Shown one piece after another: positions 1-11,260 of a DNA stretch of 64,000 bases. This DNA is from Serilophus lunatus (Eukaryota > Chordata > Aves > Passeriformes > Eurylaimidae), in assembly GCA_013399895.1 (NCBI GenBank), contig VXBA01001344.1, forward strand, positions 68,734-132,733. Direction: 5' to 3'. The position numbers were made by a program, and so were the translations under genes. The notes beneath the pieces were generated by a model. It was not told the origin of the DNA. It worked only from the letters and a program-made list of their open reading frames with translations, and searched no databases. Every line of letters begins with the position of its first letter. Position 1 is the first letter of the stretch.

Positions 1-2439
1 AGCAGCTGGCTCCATCCGTACCCGGGCCAAGAGCGGAGATGCTGAGCAGCGTGGGGAGCTCACAGGAGGCAAATGAGGCAGTGACCTCCCCTGCCAGGCT
101 CAGGTTGTGTCGGGCACCTCTGGGCTCTGGCATGCACGTGGGGTGTGCTGCCAGCTCCTGCATCCCATGGGGATCCTGGGAGGTGTGTTGGCATGGACCA
201 GTGGTGCCCTGGAGGAGACAGGGGCCTCTTGGGGATAGCCTCAAAGCCCAGCTTTGATGCAGAAACGTCCAGGGCACATTTGGTCCAGTAAGAACCTGGA
301 TGCCAGTCGAGCATCAGAGTCTCTCCTGCATCCTGGAACAGCTGGAGCTCGGAGATGAGGAACCCCAGGGTGGCCTCTGCTCTGAAACATTAGCCCCCAT
401 CCCAGTTTTGCTTCTTGCTGACTGGACTAATGATCTGCTGGGCAATCAACAGACCGGGTGGAAGCCCTGTCAGATCCTGGCCAGGCACTACCTTGTTATT
501 TCTAACCAGCCAAGTGGGGGAAATAGCCCTTTTTCATCCACTGACAGTGATTGTGCTGTTGTGCGGCTCTTGGCACAGCAGGACAGGCTGAACAAACACT
601 CAAAAATCAGAATGGAGACAAGAAGGTACCCTCTCTCCCTTCCAGGCTGTTACTCTACTGGGGAAGGGGAACAGCCCATGGATTTTTTTTCATGATGGCA
701 GCAGCTGGGGCACTGCAGAAGCTCCTGTGCTGTGCTGGCCAGCCATGCTCATGAGGGATAAGAACAGCAGCCTCACGCTGCATGGCATGATCTCATTTTA
801 TGTACAGATATTAATTCATCTGTTTGCCTGGCTCTGAGTGGAGGCAGAGAGCAAAAGCAAATGAACTCCACCAGGACTGATGGCCTTGGAGCTCAATGCA
901 ACCACCTCTTGAGCTTAGCCTTAAGGGCTAGGAGAGGCTCTTCCCAGGCACCTGGCTTCCCAAAGGGCAGAGGAGAGATGGAGGGGGGATGGTCCATGGG
1001 AGCAAAGCCTCTGGGCAGGCTGCTCCCATCACCCAGGCTCCACCATCCTCATCTTGCAGCCGGCGCTGGAAGTTTTGAAGTCATGCATGGAGCTCTTTGC
1101 TTGGTATTTCCTGCCCCCGAGAACAGGAAGCAGCAGCGAAGCCCAGGAGAGAGCTGCTTTTGGGAGAATTCCAGCCTGACACATTTTGATCCTTGCCTAA
1201 GCACAAGAGGAAAGCTCCATACTCTTTCCCTCATCCCTGTGCCCAGTGCTGGGAGCTGATGGGACAGATGGAGGCCAGCTTGGGCATGGAGGTGTATTGC
1301 AGGGAAACGTGGCAGTTTGAATGATTTTCCATTTTCCTCTCCCTTGTACCACTCTGACCTGGACCTTGGTTGCTTAGGCTCTAGGAGAAGCACAGACACA
1401 CTGGCTTGCAAGCTGCAGTGTGAGAAGCATCTGGAGTGATGGGTAAGTGTCCACCCAACTGTGCCAGTGCTGTCCTGCCCTCCAGGGGCTGTCCTCTTGG
1501 CCCCAAAAGCTGCAGGTCCACTCCTACCCCTCCTTCCCTGCCAGATCTTGAGCAGCATCTCATCACCCCTCTCAAAACCCTCTCCTGCTTTCAAGGACTG
1601 GAGTCACACTGGGAACCACCAGTCCTGCATGGAGGCTCCCTCAGCCCACCAGGGCTTGGGTGCAATGCCTGAGGTTGTCCCATGCACTGTGTCACCTGGA
1701 TCCTTGCCACGGAAGCATGTTCCCCTCTGCTGTGCTGATGGTCATAGCCAGGGGAAGGGTAGGCTGGGCTGGTGCCTGGTGACAGGTGAAGGCTCTGTCA
1801 TGGCAGGAGTTAGCCCCATCAGGACTGCCAGCGTCTGTTGCTGGCAGATCATGGCAGCAGTCTCCAAGGAACGTGAACAGCACGTTATTAACAATCTTTT
1901 AAAGAGCTGCCAGTGTATCCCAGGTCCCTGTTTATTTCTGCATATGGCCTGTCCCCCGATGAATGCAGCATTCATAGGAGGTGTCATCTCAGCTTAAGGG
2001 GGTCTATTACTTACCCCAATCAAACTGTTGCAGTAGGTGATTCCTCCTCTGGCTGAGGACAAAGTTCCACAAAAGGAGGGGTTTTTCTCCTCCTTTTAAA
2101 TCATCCCTGCTTTTGTTTTCTTCCTCCTGAGGGATGCATTTGTGCAGAGTGGATGTTGGATCAAGAATGTCCTAGCTGGAACACATTGGTCCCTGGATCT
2201 GCTCCCAAATTGCTAAATGCATGGATGCTGTAGCTGTTTCTGTGGGGTTGTCCCGAGCACACCATGCCACAGAAAATCTGGGGATGCATTGGCTGGAGGG
2301 AAATGGCTGAGGCGCAGGGACATGCTCAGGAAGAGGTCCCATTCAGGGCTAAGGTGGCTGGCACAGAGGGACAGGTGAAGCCAGAGAAGCCTGAAGAGGA
2401 GAAGACTTCGGAGAGACCTAACCATGGTCTGCCCTCACA
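1..2439. other. Unassigned non-coding DNA, G+C-rich
   Basis: No gene, repeat family or RNA is recognised here. Open frames of 60-180 codons exist, but they overlap one another on both strands, are rich in Ser, Pro, Cys and Gly, and show no domain. This is what G+C-rich non-coding vertebrate DNA produces by chance. Splice-like pairs do occur, for example a minus-strand acceptor and donor around 2016-2055, but with inconsistent or stop-containing frames. Nothing further can be supported. Confidence 0.6.
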
Positions 2440-2745
2440 AGGGGTAGGTCCAGTCTCTGCTCTCTGTGACCAGTGACAGAATTTGAGGAAATGGTATGAA
2501 GCTCTGTGAGGGGAGGTTTAGGTTGGATATTAGGAATAGGTTCTTCCCACAGAGCATGGTTGGGCACTGGAACAGTCTTCCCAGGGCAGTGGTCATGACC
2601 CTAAATCTGTCAGAGCTCAAGAAGTGTTTGGACAACACTCTCAGGGACAGGGAGGGATTGTTAGGGTGTCCTGTGCAGAGGCCAGGATTTAGGCTCGATG
2701 GTCCTTGTGGGTCCCTTCCAGTTCAGGATATTCCTTGATTCTAAG
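2440..2745 (+). mobile_element. CR1 LINE 3'-end fragment
   Basis: This is a truncated copy of the avian CR1 non-LTR retrotransposon in plus orientation. Diagnostic stretches are the 'aggtttaggttggatattagg' type segment near 2515, 'gggcactggaacag' near 2562, the 'caagaagtgtttggacaac' segment near 2618 and the 'ggtccttgtgggtcccttcca' type segment near 2700. It ends in a decayed ATTCTATG-like tail near 2735-2745. The 5' truncation is typical of CR1. Open frames inside it (for example 2496-2738) are coincidental. It represents the untranslated 3' region and carries no functional ORF. Confidence 0.9.
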
Positions 2746-3157
2746 CTACCATCCTCAGCATAGGTCCACCCTGGGGGCTGTGCCCACCTGCCAGGGCACT
2801 CCAGACCTGAGGGGTGGTGAACTCGCTGTGCAAATGGCAGTGATTACGTTGTGGAGTCAAAAAAGGCACCAGGTGGGAGTCAGACCAAGAGCTTGGAGGC
2901 TCCTGGCCTTTCTCATATCACATGAGTTTTCCTGCTCCTCTGCCTTTGTTACAGGAGCTCATGCCACAACCAGCTGAGAAACAGAGACAATCCAGCTTGG
3001 GATCCACCTGGAAAAAATATGTCCGAGGTGAAAGACAGACCAAGACCAAAGCAATAAAGAGCATCTTACAGCACCCAGCACAGCACTCACCCAGGTGGCA
3101 GTGAAGGCATCAGCATACACTAACACTGATCAATCCATGGCGGAGGAGCAGGGCAGG

Positions 3158-3159
<2 letters not shown>
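2746..3159. other. Unassigned unique sequence
   Basis: This stretch lies between a CR1 fragment and a TG microsatellite. No coding, RNA or repeat signature is recognised. Confidence 0.5.

Positions 3160-3189
<30 letters not shown>
3160..3189. repeat. (TG)n microsatellite
   Basis: About fifteen uninterrupted TG dinucleotides follow a short G run. Such pure alternating purine-pyrimidine tracts are usually length-polymorphic and can adopt Z-form DNA. Confidence 0.95.
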
Positions 3190-3190
<1 letters not shown>

Positions 3191-4371
3191 GTTGGTGGAG
3201 AGTGGGTCAGGATTGACTCCAGTTTTGTTTGGAAGTGGCAGATCTGGGTCTGGATTCTGGGCACCTGCACAGGAGTGCACCCTGGGCTGCGTAAGCAGTG
3301 GCAGGTGCTGGAGCCACCTTCGAAGGATGTGAGCAGAGGGCAGTGCCAGCCCCTCCGGGAGCAGCAGGGGGTGAGGACCCGCTGGGACCAGCAGCCGGAG
3401 CCTCTCCGGCCATGCGCGCTTTTCCATAAGCAGTCGCCTGGGCAACTGTGAGCGTGGAGCCAGGCGAGCCATCAGGACAGGAGCCATTGTGTTCATTCGG
3501 GAAATGATTCCCAGCCCTTTCCCCTGGTCAGGGGGCTCCCCGGATCACACTGTTTTGTCAGCCGAGAGGTGGGCAGCACATGGCTCCCCAGTCATCTCAA
3601 ATCCCACTTCACCCCTCCTCGGTGGGATGATGGGGGAGGGAGACCACAACCCACCCAGCAAAGAAAAGCTGCCAAAAGCCATATGAACTGAGACTGAAGG
3701 TGGTGGACCAAACCAGCACCAAGCACAGGGATGAGCCCCAAACCTTCACGCCTCACACTACACAGAGAGCAGGCAAGAATTTCCCTCTGTGCTGCTACTT
3801 GTAATAGGTGTGTGTGCGTGTGAATGTGTGTGTGCGTGTGTGTGTGCGTGTGTGTGAGCATGTGCATGACCAGAGCAGCAAATGCTCCCCATCTCAGTGC
3901 AGTTCTGCCTCTCCATCTCTGTGTCTCTGTTTTGCTGTTATTGCTGCCTGCCTGACACCTGCGTGCCCCGGACGAGCTGCTGCTTTGCTAATGAGCTGCA
4001 GCATCTCGCTCAGGGTCCTGCTCACCGTCGGAGCGCAGGGATTCTCCAGGCTCATGTGCTTAGCTCAGCCCCACGGCTTCAATCCCTGCCAAGAGAAATG
4101 GAAGGATCTGGTGCAGCCAGGCCTGGAAAAAACAGCAAGGACAGTCTCCGGTTAACCCTTCCTGCGCTGCTCCCTTCCTGCCTTCCCACGAGCAGACTTC
4201 ACACCCTCCTTCCCACACCCCGGTCAATCCACGTTTCTCTACCTCTGGGGAAAAAGCAGCTTTTCTCGTGAGATTGCCCAGAATACTGAAGGAGTCAGCA
4301 TTCCCACGGCACTTGAATGCGTGTCTCCTTTGATCGCAAGAGGGCAAAGGGCAGAGATCTGGGAAAAGAAA
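3190..4371. other. Unassigned sequence around microsatellite
   Basis: Apart from the TG tract listed separately, nothing is recognised. Open frames on both strands overlap and contain low-complexity His/Thr or Val/Cys runs that come from the microsatellite. Confidence 0.5.
3808..3868. repeat. Interrupted (TG)n/(TGCG)n microsatellite
   Basis: Alternating TG is interrupted by CG and AA variants ('tgtgcgtgtg' repeated several times). The interruptions suggest an older, more stable array than the pure tract at 3160. Confidence 0.9.
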
Positions 4372-4401
4372 ATCACTAAAAAAAATAAAATAAAATAAAA
4401 A
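4372..4401. repeat. (AAAAT)n simple repeat
   Basis: About four AAAAT units follow a short A run. It could be the remnant tail of a retroposed element, but no element body is recognised next to it. Confidence 0.85.
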
Positions 4402-5977
4402 GGAGAGAGAAGACACAGAGAGGGGAAAAAAAATAAAGCAGTTGAGGCAGGAGCTTCCCTCAACATCTATAAAATACAGTTCACGTTTCTTGCGAGCCTG
4501 GGGCACAGATCACATTCGACGTGAGGTGCTTTACCCAGCCCCGGTGTAAATTCCGGAGCCTCGCATCTGCATGGTGTGATGGGAAAAAGCTTAAGAGGGG
4601 CCCGGGGAGCTGCAGAGGAGGCGGCTGAGCCTATCTGGCTACCACAGGGGCTGTCGATGCACAGACATTCCAAGGCTATTTGTGAAGGTGAAATGGTCTG
4701 TAAAGATTCCAGGACACCATGTGGCAGGATGGTTAGCAGGGCTTCTCCTCCGGTGTTTGCACAGCGCTGCCGGGCTGGAGGGAGTCTGTGTGCGCAGAAT
4801 GCCTCGCGGTGATTAGAGCATCTGCAAATTTCAGCTTAATACGCGGCATAATGAGACACAGAATATTATTAGCCTGCAGCCATCCCCCCGCCCCAGCGGC
4901 GATCAGCAGCTTGAGCTGGTTTCACCTTCTCAGCGCGGTGCCGCGGGTGCTCCGGAGAGGATGCTCACCCCGCAAGCAGGGCAGGCAGCCCGCGGGCAGC
5001 TCCACGGCCACACGGGACAGAGCTCCCGCAGCAGGCAGAGAGGCTTTGCACTTTGGCTTATAGGAAATGAGGTTGTGCCGTCCTTGCCCGTGGCTGTGCA
5101 CACCAGCCCCTGCCCCGCTGGCTTCTCCTGCAGGGCCCCGAGCCACAGCCAGTCCACATCAGCAGCCATAGGGGCTGCTCACATTTGTTGGGGTTCAGGG
5201 CATCCCACTGCAGAAGGTGTATGCCATAGGGTACAGCTTCCAGCATCCTGGAGATGCTTCCAGCTCCATGCCAGCCCCTGTGGTGCCCAGAGCCGCATGG
5301 GTGAAGGCATCTCAGAAGCAAGATGTTGTGCAGAGACAGTGTTGTACAGACTCTGAAGGATGTGGTTGATGTAGCAGCACATCGCCTGCTCTTGATTTCC
5401 ATCCCTGCCCCTGTTTTCATCCTTCAGGCAGAGCCTCCCACATTTGGGGATGTTTTGGGGATATTTTGGAGCCCATATAAAGCATGTGTCCCAGGCCAAC
5501 CATCCCCTCTACATCCATCACTGTGGACAGCTCTGGCCAGGGTGTCCTGTATTCATCCCATCCCAGTTCCCACAGGGATGTTTGCACCATGTGCAACCTA
5601 GAGCTGTGTTGCCATGCCTCGCCTCCCCTCCCATTCACCCACCAGGTGAGGAGCTGCCAGGAGGGCTGAGGCAGAGCCCAGGCTGCACAGGGAGCCATGG
5701 CAGCACTGAGTGATGAGAGCACGGTTTTGTTTGGCATGGGGTCACACACACATGGCGTGACTCTCTGTGAAGAGGAGTGTGTGGGGATGCTGTACCCACT
5801 GGCAGTGTTCAGCCACATGCACACAGACCTACTCCAGCTCTGAGCTTTCCTCTCCATCCCACCACATACAACCCCAGCTCACACAGGTTCTGCTGTGCTG
5901 ACTAATGCCTCTTATTTATCAGGCAGCCAGGCATGTCCCAAAGCATTGGTGGTGTCCCAAAGCAAGGTGCACTGGAT
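4402..5977. other. Non-coding sequence with a small CpG cluster
   Basis: No gene is recognised. A+T-rich, homeodomain-like sequence at 4800-4875 (TAATAC, ATAATG, ATTATTAG) is followed by a CpG-dense patch at about 4885-5130 (for example 'agcgcggtgccgcgggtg'). That juxtaposition is common at vertebrate regulatory elements. The role is inferred; no transcript is evident. Confidence 0.35.
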
Positions 5978-6289
5978 GTGTGAGCATGTGTGTAAATGTG
6001 TGTAAGTGTGAGGGACAAAGGTGCTGTGTCCATGTGTAAGTTGTGCACAGGTACATGTGCACCCTGGGGTACACACTGTGTGTGTTCACAGGCTGTGTGA
6101 CAGTGTAGCTACCTATGACAGGGACAGTGTAGGTACCTGTGCAGGTTACAGGCAGGTATGGCAGCATAACTCTCTGTGTGTGTGTGTGTCTGTGTGTGTG
6201 TCTGTGTGTGTGTGTCTGTGTGTGTCTGTGTGTCTGTGTGTGTGTCTGTGTGTCTGTGTGTCTGTGTCTGTGTGTCTGTGTGTGTGTGC
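5978..6289. repeat. TG-rich tract with (TCTG/TG)n core
   Basis: A degenerate TG-rich stretch from 5978 leads into a compound array of TG and TCTG units at 6173-6289. TCTG interruptions recur every 8-16 bases, so the core is a compound microsatellite. The Cys/Val/Ser-rich and His/Thr/Asp-rich open frames across it are artefacts of the repeat. Confidence 0.9.
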
Positions 6290-7323
6290 TGAGGCTTTTA
6301 CCACACAGACAGACTCAGTAGCTGTCTGACCCCTGCACCATGGACTTGCTGGCACCAGTGACACGTGGGAGACATTGGAGGTCATGTCCCTGGAGCTGCT
6401 TCCTTCTGCCTGGCAGTGACAACACAGGACAGTGATGGTTGTGCTGCCCTGGGGCTTCCCCCATGCAGCCTCTCCCTCCATCCTGTGCTACCCCACACAT
6501 CTGTGTGACCTTGCTGCCGTCACTGAGTGGAACCTTCCCATGTTTTGCCTGGGCTATTTTTCAATGAGATCAGCTCCCCTGCCTGCTTCAAAGCTGGCAT
6601 TTGCTGCCATAGGTGTGACAGTGACATCTGCAGCCGGGGGCTCCCCCATCTCTGAGCTGCTTGGAGCTGCCTGAATCCCTGTCCCTCACACTCACCATTT
6701 ACCCTGAAAGAGATTGATTTTTAAAAAGCAAAGTCCAGGGAAGGTATCACCACAGCGAAGCTGTTTTGAGCACTGTTGAACTAGCACTGCCAACGTGGTT
6801 AATCTGTACCAAGGTCAAATTCACAAAGCAGCAAGTTAGCTTCAGTTCCAGCCCAAATTGGACATCAATTAATTAAATCATCACTTTGATACAGAAAAAA
6901 AACTGGAGAGGACCCCAGTCCTCATAAATCCTGCAGAAGGGTCTGAGAAGGTGGCTCTGTATTTTATTTGGAAGAATTTGACTGAAGAAATTCAGATCCA
7001 TAGCATGATGCTGAAAACAACTTATCACCTACTACCTAAGCTATAACCTCCAAGCTGATCCAGGCACTGCCATCTCCTGCGTGTCCCCAGGACATGTTAC
7101 AGCTCAGCGTTAACCTCTGCCTCAATAACCAGAGAGAGAGGTTTGAGTCTTCCCATATACCAGAATTGACTGATGACTACTTCGAGTTTCTCAAGACTTT
7201 GAAACTCCAAATCCACTTTAACTTTATGAGTAATTTTATGGGACAATCTTTAGAGTTGTGAAAACTGAAAACTTTTCCTTCAGGTGCCTTGACCTTATGG
7301 CTGCTCATCTACTCATGCAGGAG
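6290..7323. other. Non-coding; A+T-rich possible regulatory stretch
   Basis: There is no coding signal. From about 6700 to 7270 the sequence becomes A+T-rich and complex. It includes 'catcaattaattaaatcatc' near 6863 (homeodomain-type TAATTA) and CTTTGAT near 6883 (TCF/LEF-type core). This resembles a conserved non-coding element, but conservation cannot be seen from one sequence. Confidence 0.3.
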
Positions 7324-7369
7324 CCCCCCCCCCCCCCCCCCCCCTCTCCCCCCTCNNNNNNNCCCCCCC
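7324..7369. repeat. Poly-C tract interrupted by assembly gap
   Basis: A run of about 20 C plus C/T residues is broken by seven N at 7356-7362, then seven more C. Long homopolymer G/C tracts often cause sequencing drop-out, so the true length is unknown. The complementary strand would be a G run able to form a quadruplex. Pro-rich and Gly-rich frames through it are artefacts. Confidence 0.9.
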
Positions 7370-8338
7370 GACTTTCATCTGATCACTCTCGTATTCAGAG
7401 CTATAAAAAGGATGGGCTGTCTCCCAGCTAAAAAAAATAGGAAAAAAGGGCGAGGCAAAGCTAAAGATGTTGTGAACCCTCCCATCCCACGGTCTTTGGA
7501 ACATCCAAGAGCAGGAACTGGTGCCTGAATCAGCAACCTGATGGTGAAGTCCTTCAGGCATGGAGCTGCTCGGGGCAGGCTGCCCAGGATCCATGGCCTT
7601 GGCTTGCTCACTCTGACATAGGATGGGATGAAGAGCTTGCAGGATGGATGGTGCAGGGCTCCTGGGTCAGCGGGCAGCTTAACGGGGGCAGCTTAACAGA
7701 GGCTTGATCACCCGGGGCTAGGTGTGGACTGAAGGAAGACTTGGCTTCTGGCACAAACAGCTCCTGAACTCCCAAGTTCCAGCTCTGCTGAGGTCCTCCC
7801 ATGCAGTTGTGTGTACACAAGTGCTTCTCCTTTTACATACATAGAGAGGACACTGAATTTGGAGAAAACACGGATATGTAGCAAATGGAAGCAGGGTGGG
7901 TCTTGAGTCCAGCCACAAGGGAGGATTAATCTGTTCTTCATCTTACTAGAATCAGTGTCCACACATCAGGGTGTCCAAATTCACTTCCAGGAGTGGGGGA
8001 TATGGTGCAGTGTAAGTGTGCAAGTCTGGGGGCTTGTCCCCTTTGGCAGGCATCTGGGGTCTCACTTGCTCCCAGTTAATCAGATCCAGCATCATTTCAC
8101 CACCTCCAGCAGCTATGAGCAAACACACCCTAGTCTGTCAGCTTTACATCCCTCAGTCTTTGCTCATCCTTTTCAGTTGACTCTGGCATTACATCTACTG
8201 ACAACTTCTTCTCCACCTGCCCAAGAAGGAACCTAACAACGCAATGGCTTCCTTCCCCCCAAATCTGCTCTCCACAGAGGGGCCCAGCAACGTCTCTGAC
8301 AACAACCAGCAACGTGTCATTTGTTTTTATTACTCTAG
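7370..8338. other. Unassigned unique sequence
   Basis: No recognised gene, RNA or repeat. The sequence is of mixed composition with short overlapping frames only. Confidence 0.5.
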
Positions 8339-8392
8339 GAGGGCAAGCTGCTGTGCGTGACCAAGGAAACCGAGAGCGGGCTGCCCTTGTGA
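8339..8392 (+). CDS. Possible short terminal coding exon (weak)
   Basis: A pyrimidine-rich acceptor (T/C/A-rich 8320-8338 ending in TAG) is followed by 17 codons with mostly G or C in the third position, reading EGKLLCVTKETESGLPL and then TGA at 8390-8392. A second frame, offset by two bases, is also open for 22 codons. No polyadenylation signal AATAAA was spotted close downstream, and no partner exon upstream was identified. Splice-like signals beside short open frames recur by chance in this window, so this is only a candidate last exon. Confidence 0.2.
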   Translation, partial: EGKLLCVTKETESGLPL

Positions 8393-10254
8393 ACTTGCCG
8401 AGTGCCTGATGGAGATCGGGAGGAGAAGAGAGCTGGGGGAGTAGGAAAAACATTACTTCTCTCCTGCTTATTGGCCGAGGCACGATTGATTGACTGTACT
8501 CACGGTCACATAGCACGCGTCAAGGTAGGCACAAAATTGTGGTGAGCACTAGAAAACCATCAGCTGTGGGGATGAACTTAATGTGAGAAAAGACATGGGG
8601 TGGATGCTGATTTTGTGTTGAACTGGGGAGCTGTGCGGCTCCCTGGGAGAGGAAAGGGAGGTGTGATGGCTCTGGTTGGTCACTTGGTAGAGCAGGGCTG
8701 GCCTCACTCTGCCTCTCTTTTGATGTCTCCAGCAGTTATAGCCACTTCTAGAGAGAAAAGGATACTTCTAGGATTTAATTCACTTTCTCAAATCAGCCAA
8801 GAGGTGTGCCCAGACATTTATCTCACAGATGGTGTCTTCCCCCCTTGCCAGCTGAAGCCCTGCCCAGTAGATGAGATGCTCCCAGGCCAAGGGAAGGCCT
8901 AGGAAAGGACCTGAAGAACAAAGGGATGGATGTGGGGCACATTAGGGATGGTGATGGGAAATGGGAAAAGACCACTGCCTTAAAGCCTGAGGAAGTGGCT
9001 GAGGGTGCCATGGACAGGCCGGCTGGAGGGATGGCAGAGGAAGAAGCAAGGTAAGAGATTGTGAAGAGGAGCTGGAGGTATTTTATGGTGACATGAAGTT
9101 GGTTTGATACCAAGAGTTCAGCTTTTCGTGATGGTAATGGCTCCAGTGCTATTTCTCACTGACAGATTACTCAAACCAGAATAATTTCCATGAAGGACAT
9201 GAAAATTAGTTTTTGGACAATTTTTTTGTTTAGAAAGCCTCAAAAATACACCTCACAATGCATCTAAACCTGATGGTTTCAGCCTTCAGTTTCCCAAAAC
9301 TGAGGGGAAAAAAAATCAGTTTAAGGCAGAAGGTTGATGAAGCAGCAGTTCCCTGCTGCTGACCTCCACCGATTGGATTTCACCACATCGAGACCAGCAA
9401 GGGAGCGGCGGAGGAAGAAGCTGAGATGTTAAGGAGGCCAAGGGCACGTGGGTGGTGGGAGGCTGGTTTGGGAGCTCCCTGCTGGGGCGAGGGGTGGGCT
9501 GAGTGGGGCGGGGGACCAGCCGGTCCCTGCGCTTGCCTGTGCACTGCTGGCCCCGCAGCTTCCTCTGGCAACGCCTTGCACAGGCTATTTTTATGCTGTG
9601 TGAAAAAGCGAGTCTTTCTGCGAGCAGAGGGAAGGCGGTGTGGAGAGGGAAAGTGAATTAGTGAAGGTCACAGGCGTAATGTCGCTCTGCGTGCGGCTGG
9701 GGCAGAGCGGGAAGAGCTGAGGGGGATGGCCGGGGGTCTGGGCAGCAGGCTGGGCTGGGTGGAAAATGGTCGTGGAGCAGCTCCATGTTCCACCTCTGCC
9801 TTCCCGGGGAACATCCAGCCGTGGCTGTGCCAGCGCGGGGGAGAGAGCTGGCAGAGTGCATCTACTCCTGCACCGCTCGCTGAGGCTGCGCCGAGTGTTT
9901 GCAGAGCATCAGCCGCTCCACGGGCTGTAACTGGGGTTTACACACAGCATAAAAAGTAATGATTTTGCTCTTCTGCTAAATCACACACAGTCAGACTGGA
10001 ACTAGAAGTCTCTTCTGTCCGCAGCGGCAAAAGATTCACACCTAGGAGAGCCCAAATAGCTCCCAAAGGCGGGAAACAGCCTTTCTTTCTCTGCTGGAAT
10101 CATCGAGGGGAAGCAGTGCCCAGCACCACGCCCCCGGGACATGACCAAAACTCACAGCCATTTCTGCGGCATCCCTTTCTCCACTCTCCTCCTGCTTCCT
10201 CTAAAGCGACTGTTCTCCTGACAACAGCAGGGAAGGGTGAATGCAGAAGATGCC
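8393..10254. other. Unassigned non-coding DNA
   Basis: No gene or repeat is recognised. The part from 9360 to 9960 is G+C-rich with scattered CpG, leading into the CpG cluster that starts near 10255. Frames here are short and Gly/Arg/Trp-rich without domains. Confidence 0.45.
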
Positions 10255-10500
10255 CTGCCTGCGGGAGTTTGGGATCTGGACCACGCCCGGGCTTTCCTCA
10301 CTTGGCTGAGCCGAGTGAAAAGTTGGCTGTGGTGCTCCTCCCCTTTGCGCGGGGTTTGGAGCAAGGATGAGAGCCCGGGCAAGGGGAAGAGCATCCCGCT
10401 GATGCCGCTGCCACGCCGCGAGCGGCTCCGTCCCGCAGCGCAGCGCGTCAGGGGACCGCGGGGAGCCGACGCACTCCCGGCAGCCTCCTGCTTCTGGGGG
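10255..10500. promoter_or_regulatory. CpG-island-like cluster
   Basis: About 25 CpG dinucleotides occur in roughly 245 bases at about 65% G+C, counted by eye. The observed/expected ratio is near 1, whereas most of the window is CpG-depleted. The cluster sits just upstream of an A+T-rich, homeodomain-motif stretch (10740-11260). CpG islands in bird genomes usually mark promoters or developmental regulatory elements. No coding exon adjoins it convincingly, so it may be an orphan island or the promoter of an unannotated transcript. Confidence 0.45.
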
Positions 10501-10739
10501 ACGCTGGAGGCACAGTTCCCATCACTTTCCCATCCCAGAGCAGATTTATGAACCTCCCAAAAGCTCTCCTGCAAGCCCTCCAGGAAGGCTGGGGCTGGGG
10601 GCTGGCAGGGGGGGGGGCTGTTTGCGGGGAATTGTGAATCTACTTTCTTACACGGCTGCGTACCACTGTGCAACGGTAATCCCCTGAGCAGGGTGAAACG
10701 GAGGCCTAGCTACCATGACCTCCTCTGTAGGTTTCCATG

Positions 10740-11260
10740 GATACCATGTACTATAAATAAAAAAAGGAATTTCAAACCAGTTTTCAATCCTGCTTAGTGG
10801 GAATAGGAAACCTCTTTTGAATTTAGTTTCCTATCTCACCTTACGGGGGTTATTTTGCAGCCTGTTTGAAACAAATAATTACCCCTTCAGCCAGGAAATT
10901 ACCACCAATCTTACCTATTTACTTCCAAACACTCGGCTAATTAGCACATTGGGGAGAGCTGCCTATTTGCACGCTGGAGATGGGAGGCTTAGTGTCTTTA
11001 TTTTGGTGGTGCTGGGAGAAAGGACGTGGGGCCAAGGGTCAGCGAGGGGCGTCAGAGCCCTCCGAAAAAAAAATAATAAAGAGAGCAGGAAAGCTGTAAA
11101 ACTCAAAACGCCGAGATGCCGTGTGAATTAGCGTGCGAGAAGCCCCGGCAAAAAAGGGAATATTACATCTGCATCCTTTTGCAATGAATCAGAGTCATGC
11201 TGCAGATTTTGTCTGGCATACTGGGTCTCTGGAGGATAGAAAATAATTTGGTCGCAGCAG
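10740..11260. promoter_or_regulatory. Candidate conserved non-coding element
   Basis: This is a complex A+T-rich block with repeated homeodomain-type cores: AATAATTACC near 10874, GGCTAATTAGCAC near 10935 and GTGAATTAGCGTG near 11121. It also has TTTGCAATGAATCA near 11178. It lacks simple repeats and recognisable TE sequence and contains frame-breaking stops. Its content resembles developmental enhancers next to transcription-factor genes. That is inference from motif content; conservation was not tested. Confidence 0.3.

Noticed and set aside
2017..2053. Minus-strand splice-bounded block with GTAAGT donor
   Set aside because: Very short, no partner exon. It mainly illustrates how often splice-like pairs occur by chance here.
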